NCBI GenBank assembly: GCA_905178155.1
Contig: CAJINV010000008.1
Coordinates: 1,550,001 to 1,614,000, forward strand
Origin: Amoebophrya sp. A120
Lineage: Eukaryota > Sar > Dinophyceae > Syndiniales > Amoebophryaceae
Length of the DNA: 64,000 nt
Direction: 5' to 3'
In this document: piece by piece, positions 51,941 to 61,400 of the stretch
Layout: each line of letters starts with the position of its first letter
Position numbering within the stretch: the stretch's first letter is position 1
Made by a program: the position numbers and the translations under genes
The notes under the pieces: generated by a model
Seen by the model: the letters and a program-made list of their open reading frames with translations, nothing else
The model's database searches: none
Told to the model about the DNA's origin: nothing

Positions 51941-52000
51941 GAAACCTAATATATATTCAAAGATAATGAGGAAACCTAATATATATTCAAAGATAATGAG
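51941..52000. repeat. 30-bp tandem duplication
   Basis: The unit beginning GAAACCTAATATATATTCAA and ending AGATAATGAG is present twice without change. It lies in the AT-rich island next to the GC-rich insertion. Confidence 0.9.
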
Positions 52001-52742
52001 GAAAACGGCTGTGAGTTGTTACAAACAAACAAACATGAATTGATCATGTTGTTACAAACTGGCTGTAAGTTGTTACAAAGAACATGTCCACCCCCGGCCG
52101 CTGACCCAGACCAACACTCAGTCACCCAGTGACCTTGTCCCCTTTTTCCTCGTCCTTTTGTTTTTCTTTCGAGACAGCCGAGGTGGAAGAGCAGTGTGGG
52201 GCCTGATAGTGCCGCTGCACAAACTTACCTGCCGGAGGCGAGACCGAAGGAAGGACCGAACACACAGCGAATCCGCGTTGCCCATCGAACATCTTCCCTC
52301 CCGCCACGTCATCCCGGGTCATTCGTGTTGCGAAGATAGTCACCTGTGAACCGCCGCCGGTCGTCATAGTCTGGGTGTTTTTCCCTTGCATGGTAGAGAC
52401 CACCCGGGGCCGGTCGGTGGGGATTTTTGTTGGACTCAAATCAGAGCAGCAGCACGTCGCGACTTCAGCATTCCTTTACGCCTCAAGATGACAATGGACG
52501 TCAGGAGCTAGAGCCGGGCCGAACCTGCAGTCAGAAACTAATAGTGAACCGCGGCGCGCCGCCATAGTCCAGCGGAGCAGAGCGAGAACATTGCAGCTCG
52601 TCTGGGGCCCGTCGCCGGTGATTTAGATTAGGAGTAATTTTACGAGGTCCGGCAAAGAGCACACACAACAACTGCAGCCAAACAGCGGTGGAACAGAAGG
52701 GGCGCCTTTTCGCCCATGTAGGGTGGGAGGAAGCAGTAGCAG
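52001..52742. other. Non-coding region
   Basis: Short GTTACAAA repeats near 52015-52080 mark the end of the AT-rich island. The rest is moderately GC-rich with no gene that I can support. Confidence 0.4.
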
Positions 52743-53468
52743 ATGCCGTGCAGACGAGAACCACCTCTCCTCGATATCTTGGCTGCCAAACAGCTGCTAA
52801 CCGCCCAGGAGATACAACAACATCGAGAGAAGACGAGCAGAACGAAGCAGCATCTCCCGGAGTTATCGCACATCCCCATCTTCTTGCATTATTGTCCAAC
52901 GGTATTGATCAAGCGTGAGCGCGACCGTGAAGGGCAGGCACTAGAAGACAGGACGCGGGGCCTGGTATTACAACATCGCGGCCGAGGACTCCAGGAATTC
53001 GCGCCATTCTTCGGGGGGTTCGCGAACTTCATCTATGAATTCCACGACATCGACCCGCTCGCTGAATTGATCATTGCCAGACCTACGCACAGGATCCTTG
53101 TCGGTAGCGATCGAGTAGCCGCAGCAGTCAAGAATCTCCTCCGGTTGACAGCGGAAGAGCCGAGTTGCTTTGTGCAGGTCGAGGCGATCCAGCAAGCGCC
53201 TGGGGAGACGAGTGACGCGCGCCGTCTCCTTGTCAGCTTGATCTCTTCGCCCCTAGACGGTGGATCTGCACTCCCGGCCCTCGTATCCAGAATCGAAGAG
53301 AAAGCAGAGGAAGGTGCGACCGCACGCTTCTGGGACAGGCACAGGCAGCTACAACGCGAAACCGCCGCGGCCCAGCGGGAGGTAGAAGCTCTGCGAAACA
53401 ACAAGCGCGTAGGGGACACGGGGGGATCGCCGGACCACGGCGTGGAGGCAGAGGTGGCCGACTGGTAA
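52743..53468 (+). CDS. Hypothetical protein, possible first ORF of the LINE
   Basis: An unbroken 241-codon frame starting with ATG and ending at TAA. I do not recognise a family. The N-terminal half has LLDILAAKQLLTAQEIQQH and FGGFANFIYEFHDIDPL; the C-terminal third is an Arg/Glu/Ala coiled-coil-like helix (RQLQRETAAAQREVEALRNN). It lies 2 kb upstream of the LINE polyprotein on the same strand with similar GC-rich codon use. It could therefore be an ORF1-type RNA-binding protein of the element, or an unrelated gene. No RNA-recognition or zinc-knuckle motif is visible. Confidence 0.45.
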   Translation: MPCRREPPLLDILAAKQLLTAQEIQQHREKTSRTKQHLPELSHIPIFLHYCPTVLIKRERDREGQALEDRTRGLVLQHRGRGLQEFAPFFGGFANFIYEFHDIDPLAELIIARPTHRILVGSDRVAAAVKNLLRLTAEEPSCFVQVEAIQQAPGETSDARRLLVSLISSPLDGGSALPALVSRIEEKAEEGATARFWDRHRQLQRETAAAQREVEALRNNKRVGDTGGSPDHGVEAEVADW

Positions 53469-55467
53469 TAGAGAGGAACAGGAACAGAGGGTGAGTTAAA
53501 CGGCGTCGACCAACGGTAGAGACGCAACAGCGCCGCCAACCAGTTGTGAAGTCGCACACATCGGCGGCAGCCGTTTCGCAGCCGTCCGTCACCAGCGTCT
53601 CTCTAGCGCTGCCCAACAGCCGACTTCTATCAGGAGTTGCTGAGTTTCCAGGTTTTTTGGCTTCTCTGAAGCAATGCGAGTCGCTGGCTGAAAAGAAAAT
53701 AAAAATAAAGAAAAGAAAGAAAAAAAAAAGAAGACGGCAGAGGCCGCAACAAGTAAAATCTCCATTCCCGTACCTACCAGCGGACAGCGACAGTCTTGCA
53801 CCGGTGGTGACCTGCTCTTCGTCCTTCCTTCTAGCAGGAGACGTCAGGCGCGGTTTTGCCGAGCATCGACCTAACGACCTCGGTTTGTGTCTCCCTGCCT
53901 TCCTGCTACGAACAAGCTCCACCACCAGCTCCCGACAAGAAAGTGTGTCTGTTTCCCTTCAGACACGACCCAACGCCGGATTTTTTTGGGGTCCGGCAGC
54001 GCTTTTCTGGCGGAAATTCGACAGTGCCGCCGTGTCTGAAGACATACGAGCTTGCAGATTCTGTCGGACGCCCATTCACGCCGCCGAGCAGAACAGTTTG
54101 CAGTCAGGTAGAGGAGCCCCGGGTTTAGAGTGGAACAAGGCGAGAGAGACGTGCCGCGCAACACGTCTTTCATTCCGCCGGGCCTCTTCTTCCGCGCACG
54201 TTACTCTCGTCACCCAAGAAGAGCAGCAAGTGGGGTTTTAGAGTGGGACAAGGCGAGGCGAACAAAGAAGAAGCGAAACGGCGAAGATTTTCCCGCACAC
54301 CCTCTTACGCCGTCGTACAGTTTTAGAGTGGAACAAGGCGAGGCGCGTCGCGCTACTCAGCGGGGCGAGGTACAACAAACAACGCCGCTGCTGGAACACA
54401 TCTGTCTTGCCGCCGGGCCTTTTCTTCCGCGCGCGCTACTCTCGTCCAGCAGCAGGAAGAACGCACCAGCAGCAGCCGTTCCGCAGCCTATCGCCGCCAG
54501 CGTCTCCCTGGCGCTGCCCAGCAGCAGACGTCTATCAGCAGTTGCGCAGCATCCCGAGGAAGAATCGGTCGCCGACCCGCTCTTCCCAGCACCTGCCGGA
54601 CGAGAGTTCCACACCCACCAAGCGAAGTCTTGACTGGCATCTATAGTATCCTGATCTACTCTAGCGGCTTTGCGCTCAGAAGACCTATTCTAATTCCAAC
54701 TATAAAAATGAAAACTAAAAACGAACGCCAAAACTCGCACCTCGGGCGGAAAACGAAGAAAGGCTTTTGAAAGTGCAAGTGGCAGCTGCAGCCTCGCGAC
54801 TACTGTCATTGCTACCCCAGTGCTCCTGCTCTTCCCAGCGCCGTGGCGGAGGTCAGTGCTCCACCGTGTCGGAGCCGCTGAGGTTGGCGCCAAGCGCACG
54901 TAGGATTAAGTATTTACCCCCCAGATCCTGTAATACCGCCGCGAGGAAGCAAGACGACAGAGGGGGAGACGAACGGCCGCAACCACGCTCGCCAGCAGTA
55001 GGCTTTCCGTTGCGCCGCCAGTTGCTGTTCAACGATCGAAATCTCCCTCCGCGGCTCCACATCGGATGTGGGCATAGGAAAGCAAGTGAGCCTGTTTCCC
55101 TTCAGACACGACCCAACGCCGTTTCTTCTTAGGATTCCGGACGGGCTTTGTGGGGAAATTTCGACTGTGCCGCCGCGTCTGAAGACGAACAGACACCCTC
55201 TCGCGGGCCTCCGCCCCCGAAACAGCGTTCGCAGCAGCAGTAATCTACAGTTGGCGCAGCAGTGGATCTTCACGCCGCTCTTCAGTAGTAGTGACGCCAG
55301 CCCGATCTTTAGCAGCGGCGCCGGGTCTTCGCGCGTGCGTCGCAGGAGAGTTTCAGTAGGCCGAAACCGCCGCTGGAGCAACAGTTTAGAGGCAAATCTT
55401 AACCACGACCTCCGGCCCGACTGGGCTCCAGGGTTTAACTGCTTGCGGCGAAAAGCTCCCGTGGAAC
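53469..55467 (+). repeat. Repeat-bearing leader of the LINE
   Basis: Two long units occur twice. One (GCAGCCGTTYCGCAGCC through CTATCAGSAGTTGC) is at about 53567-53640 and 54473-54545. The other (CTGTTTCCCTTCAGACACG through GTGCCGCCG) is at about 53945-54040 and 55088-55180. TTTTAGAGTGGAACAAGGCG occurs three times (near 54124, 54236, 54321). Such repeated leaders are common in LINE 5' regions and may carry promoter activity. Long frames here are not supported as genes. Confidence 0.55.
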
Positions 55468-58400
55468 ATGAGTGGGGCGGGTAACCCGATGATCGCGAGG
55501 GGAGGCGGCGCCAGCAGCAGCTCCAGCAGCTCCAGCGCGGGCAGGGCACCCCAGTACCACGGCCATGGCGCCCAAAACAACAACGCCTGGGGCGGCTATT
55601 GGCACCCCGGAGACGGGACGCAGGGATACGACCAGCAGTTCTATGGCGGCGGCCAACAGCACCACTTCTACCGCGGGGGCGGCCAGCAGCAGCATCTCTA
55701 CCGCGAGGGCACTTCGCTGTACCAGGGACACCCGGCGGGACAGAGCGGCGCCTACTGGGGGGGCCAGCAGCAATATCCTGTTTCAGCAATGCCGCCGCAC
55801 CAAGCCCCGCCCGGACTCCCCCCACCAGACATCCCACCCGACCCCTGGATCAGCCAACAGCACTACACGCAGTTGCCGCAGGTTGTAGCTCCGCAGACTT
55901 TTGTTTACCCAGGACAGTCACGTAGCGCCATGGTGCCGCAGCTATCCGCGGGCAAGGGGAACAAGGCGGAAGCAGACGGCAGTAGCGACGACGAGGAGCG
56001 GATCCCCGAGCAGCAACCGGCGAGCGGTCCGAAAGACATCGGGAAGCCGCCAGCGGCAAGGGTGCCGCTCCGGCAAGACGGGCGTCTCCTAGCGGCGGAA
56101 GGCAGCAGTTTGCCCGCACCCCCTCCCCAACATACCACCAAATACATAGTATTGCGAAGGGAATATAACTACAGCCACTTGCTCGGGGTTTTTATGATCT
56201 CGGCCCTGTTGGTTTCGTTGGTAGCAAAGTGGCTAATACAGCCGGAGCCACTCGCGCCGGAGCTCCGGCGGCGGATAGAAGACAAACTTGCCAGGGGCCT
56301 GGCGCTGACCCTGGACGAGGAACACCTCCTCCGTCTGGGGGCTCAGGTCGCAACGACGGTTCGCGTTTTCGACGTCATGTTGCTGGTCTTTGGTTCCGCG
56401 CTCGCGTTGTTGGTGTATGACCGCGCCACAGGCGCGCGCAGCCCCTGGAACACACACTGCGAAAAAGCAGAGCACCCGCAAGAAGTAGGGTTCGCCAAAA
56501 AAGAAGAAAAAAAAAAGGCCACACCAGCCGCCGCCGAAAGCCGTGGCACAGAGCGCGAGAAAGAAAGGCGTGGAGAAGAAGAAGACGGAAACGGCGAAAC
56601 GGCCGCGCTGCTCAGGCAGCTGGCACAGCGCACGGGCTTCGGTCTGTTGAGCGCGGCGGCGGACGTCGCGGCAGCGGTGCACACGGTCACAGAAGCGGTA
56701 GACAGCGCGTCCGCCAAGTTCAATGACCTCGTTAACCCACCGGCCAGGCTAACAGGAAAAGGAGCAAAAGCCGCAGGCCAGGCGGCGTCACAAGTAGCTG
56801 GCGGCCGCGAGACAGAACAGAGACAGGCGTCGCAAAGAAGAACAGGCCAAGGGGAAGAGCAGAGGCAGGAGCCGCCCGCGAGGCCGGCGCAGGAAAGAGA
56901 AAAAAGGAGAAACAAAACGCCGAGGCTCCACCCCAACAACACGCTGAGAGGCGCAAGCACCGCCTTCGTAGAGGTCGAGGACGAGGACGACATCATGTGG
57001 ACGCGCACCCACAGAAACGGCGCTGTCGACCTGATGCCGGGGGAGAGCAAGCGGAGCCTCGTAAACCGGGGCGCCTTGACGGAGCAAGAGGTCCGCGAGC
57101 GCTTCTACGGCGAAAACAGCCAAGAAGCAATTGCGGGCAGGCAAAGGCTAGCGCAGCGAGAACAGAGGCAGCAGCACCCGAGCGCGGGGGCTGCGAGCAG
57201 TAGCAGCAGCAGCAGGAAGGCACGCCCAGCGCCGTCCCAGGACGAACAGGCGAAGGAAGACAGCACGGACGCGTGGGGCAGGCCACTAACAGTGCCCTGC
57301 AGCCATCGCTTCGACAAGACAACGGAACTTCTCTGCCACGACATCACGCCGGACAAAGGGACACCGGACAAGCGGTACGAGTGCACGACCTGCCGGGAAG
57401 ACCCAAACGCCAAAAGGGTCTACCAGGTAGGGCGGGTCAACGCTTTGAAGGGTATGCTGAGCCATGCCGCAGAAGAGCACCCGGAAGTCACGCGCGTGAT
57501 GTTGCCAGCGTACCCGAGAGGGATACACACCGGCGGGGGCCCGGCGCAGATGTCCCACTACAAGGTGGGTTACGTCCAGGAGGCGCCGCGGGAGGTGGCG
57601 TTAGACTTCGCCATCCCGGACCTCCCATCCCGAACCGAGTGGGCCGGAGAGGTAGGAGTGCAGTGGAACTGCCAGAGCGTCCGTTCAGAAAAAGCAAAAG
57701 CAGCAAAAGCGCCAGGCCTGCGGAGGTTGGTCCGGGGGGTAGACAGCTCCCTCATCTTCCTGCAGGAGCACTGGCGCGAAACGGAGGAAGAGTTCGGCGA
57801 GTTCGTGCGCTTGTTGGGGGACGAGTTCGTGCTGGTATCGTTCTCCCCCGCAACGTCAGGCAGCGGCGGAAACGCGACATACGGGGGCGCCGCCGTAGTA
57901 GCGCACAAAAACGTAAAGGCAGAAGACGCGAAGGACGGTTTTCAGTGGAACACGAAAGAAGGAGGCCGGCACAACTTAGCAGCCGCGCACGTCTACAGTG
58001 GCACAGCGAAGAGCGCAGCCTTCACAGGTGCAGCAGTGTACACCGCCCCCGGGGCGAAGGGGCTGCCACTGCCGAAGGGCAAGAACGGGGACGAAGTCTT
58101 CTTCAGCTGGGACGTCAACGGCCACAGCACAGCAGTTTTTCCACCGGCGGAGCGGGACGACCAAAGGGGTAGCGACGTCGAACAGTTTGCACTAGACCAA
58201 GGCCTCGCGACATTCGCGAACCGGGAGACGCCAACGCGACCCAGTTCGGAAACCAGTCCGGACTGGCTCTTGATGTCTGACTCACTAGCAGCGCGGGCAT
58301 TTGCAGTGCAGCCAAACGGACCGGCAGTAGTACCACTAGCGAGCGACCACAGCGCGCTGGTGTTCTGCATCCCGCAACCGGCAGCGAGGACAGGAGCCCA

Positions 58401-61400
58401 GGGGGCAAGCAGCACCAGCACGAGCAGCGCCGCGGGAAGCGGCTCCGCACACCAGGCAGGGAAAGCAGAAGGAGTAGCAGACGCGGGAAACAGCAGTGCA
58501 ACAGGCACCAAAGGCCCAGGCGGTTTCCTCTTCGGAGGGGGCGGCACAGCAGGCGCGCAAGGCCGGCAGCAAGGCGGAACGCCGTCAAAAACGAGCGGAG
58601 CGGCGCGCAGAAAGCAGAGAAAGGAAAAGAAGGCGCAAGCAAACAACAAGGCGACCGAGCCCCGCGGCTTTCGGCTCGGGAAGTGGGTGGCGAGCTGGGT
58701 CGCAGCGGCTCCCTTGGTGCAGTCGTTTTTCGCAGGCCCGCAACTACCAACACCGACCCCAGTCCAGTCCCTGTCAGAGCAAAAGGAAACAATAGTAACG
58801 CGGAAGCAGACGAAGCTGGTGTTCGAACGAGCCGACTGGGACCTGTACCGCGAGGAGTTTACGAATTTCCTAACCGCCAACGCGCCGACGGAGGGGACAC
58901 CGCTGACCAAGCAGGCCGAGTTGTTTCGCAAAGCAGTAGTAACGGCGACCGCCAAGGCCGTTCCGAGGGTCTCGGTGAACCCCAAGAAAGTGAAGCCACG
59001 GAGGAAGCACCACGAGCCCACGGAGCTCGAGGCCGCAATCGTTCGCCGAAACGAATGCGCCCGCCGGGCCCACGCAGCAGAGGCCGGGGACGAGCGAGCC
59101 CGCTGGCAGAAGGAGACGAAGCTAGCAACAAGGGCCGTGCGGGCAGCAGAGAACGAGAGGCGGCGCAAACAGTTCCGGGAGAAAGCAGAGAAGGCGCAGG
59201 CAACAACGAGCGGCGCTTTCCAGCTGTTGCGAGAACTCGAAGCGGGCGGCAGACCGTTCACGGGGGCGGCCAAAGTGCTGAAGTTCGAGGGCGAGTCCCA
59301 TGCCACAGGGTTGCCGACGGTCTTCGCAAAGCACTACGCCTCCTTGCCGACGTTGGACGAAGCAGAGGAGCAGACCGCGAAAAGAGAAGCAGAAAAAATC
59401 TTCAACACGGAGATAAAGCCAAGCACACGGATCGAGTTCACGCTCGACGAGGTAGAAGCAGCACTGGTCTCGCAGTCGTCAACGTCGGCGGGGGGCCCGG
59501 ACGGGCTGAAGGGGCCGCAGTTTAAGAACTTGCCCACAGCAGGGAAGAAGTTTCTTCGCGGTTTCGCGGAGAGCCAGCCCCGGCGGGCGACTGCCTAAAT
59601 TCCCGCTATTTTTTGAACCGCCCAAGCCCTAGCCTGGGCGAGCAAGCCCGCCCCGGGCAATAGGCCGAGGCGGGCCGCCTCTGCTGGGGACACAGGCGGG
59701 GCGCGGGCGACTTGCAGAACGCAGACGCCTGAGCCCATCGCCGGCGACCCGCCTGAAAGGCGCAGTGACGAAGCAACTGCGCCGCCGGCCCTTTCAACCG
59801 TTCTTGACCACGTCCCGAAATTTTCTAAGTTTGCGCCTAAATTTCAGAGCAACGGCCGACATAGGCAAAATCGCACGCAAATAAAAAAACTGGGCAAATT
59901 AGACAAAAAATAGACAGCAGCCGAAGCTGCCAAGGCCGCTTTTTGGACAGAAATTAGACAGGAAAATAAAAAGGAAAATAGACAGGAAAATAGACAGAAA
60001 AATAGACAGGAAAATAGACAGAAAAATAGACAGGAAAATAGACAAAAACTTAGACAGGAAATTAGACACGAACTTAGACAAAAACTTAAACAGGAAACAC
60101 ACGCCCCCGCAAGAGCGCCGACTGTAGGAAAAATAGCGGGAAAATAAAAAGCCTGGCGCCGGGGGCGGCTCTCAGTGACGCGGTTTTTTCTCCGACTGTG
60201 TGAACACCGGAGGAACGCCGCAAACGCTGAAGCGGGAGTTGCTGAAGCCACTGCTGAAACCGTCCAAGCCGGTCGACAAACCGAGCTCCTACCGACCAGT
60301 AGCCTTGACGCCAATCCTGGCCAAGCTGTTAGAGCGCTGCGTCCAAAACCGCACCCGGCTCCTGTTTGCACAAGCAGGGGCGCCAGTTCGTTCCCACCTG
60401 CAGTACGGCGACTGCAAGCACCGAGGGGCGGCGGAACACGTCGCCACGCTCTCCGCGAGGGCACAAAAGACGTTCCGCGCCGGCAAGCGTAGAGCTTTGG
60501 TGTTGATCGACCTGGAAACCGCCTTCGACCGAGTGAACAGGCACAAGTACGCGCGCCACGCGTTAAAGAATGGCGCGCGCCTCCCGGAGGACAAAAGAGC
60601 AGAACACGCGTTGCTAGTCAGGTGGACGCGGAACTTTTGCGGCGACCGCACAAGGGTCGTCGAGTACGCAGGAGGGCGAAGCGAGGCGCACAAAATCCCG
60701 CAAGGAGTACCACAGGGGACGGCCATCGGGCCCACGGTTTTCTGCGACTTTTTCGAGCTCGCGGAAGTATTGGAGGGCACGGGATGCGAGGTCTTCTTGT
60801 ACATGGACGACCTCGCAATCTCGGTCGAGTACGACGATCCCGAAGAAGCAGAGAGAAAGCTACAGGCGGCGCTGGACCAGTTACACGACTGGTGCCGGCG
60901 GAACAACATGTCGCTTTCACCCACGAAGTGCACACTCACGGTGCTCCAGCGGGTTTTCCAACAAGAGGAGAAGGAGCTGAAGCTGTACACGCACAGCGGA
61001 GCGGGCACCGAGCTGCCGTATGAGTCGCATCCAAAATTCCTAGGGATCACGCTAGACCGCGAAATGATATTTCGCAAGCACACCGAGAAAATGCTAGGAA
61101 AGTTGCGGCGCCGCATGGTAGCGGTGCGGGCACTCGCGCGGCTCCCGTGGACACGCACAGCAGATGTCCGAGTCTTCTTCCGTTTATTCTGTGATAGCTT
61201 ATTCCGGTATGGCCTCGGCTCGTACTACTTCGCACTACCACAAAAGTGCAAACAGGAGCTCGACAGGTTCCACAAGCAGGCGGCCAGGAGCATACTAGGG
61301 CTCCCGAGGACAACGAACGGCGACTGTGCATTGCATGAGGCAGGTCTCCAACCACTCGAAAACCTGGCAAAAGAAGAAGCAGCTGCTTCGCTAGCGCGTG

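Noticed and set aside
51941-52000. Target-site duplication of a second element
   Set aside because: The two 30-bp copies are directly adjacent with nothing between, so it is a plain tandem duplication.
57993-59306. 437-codon minus-strand frame
   Set aside because: Shadow of the LINE polyprotein, whose + strand frame carries endonuclease motifs.
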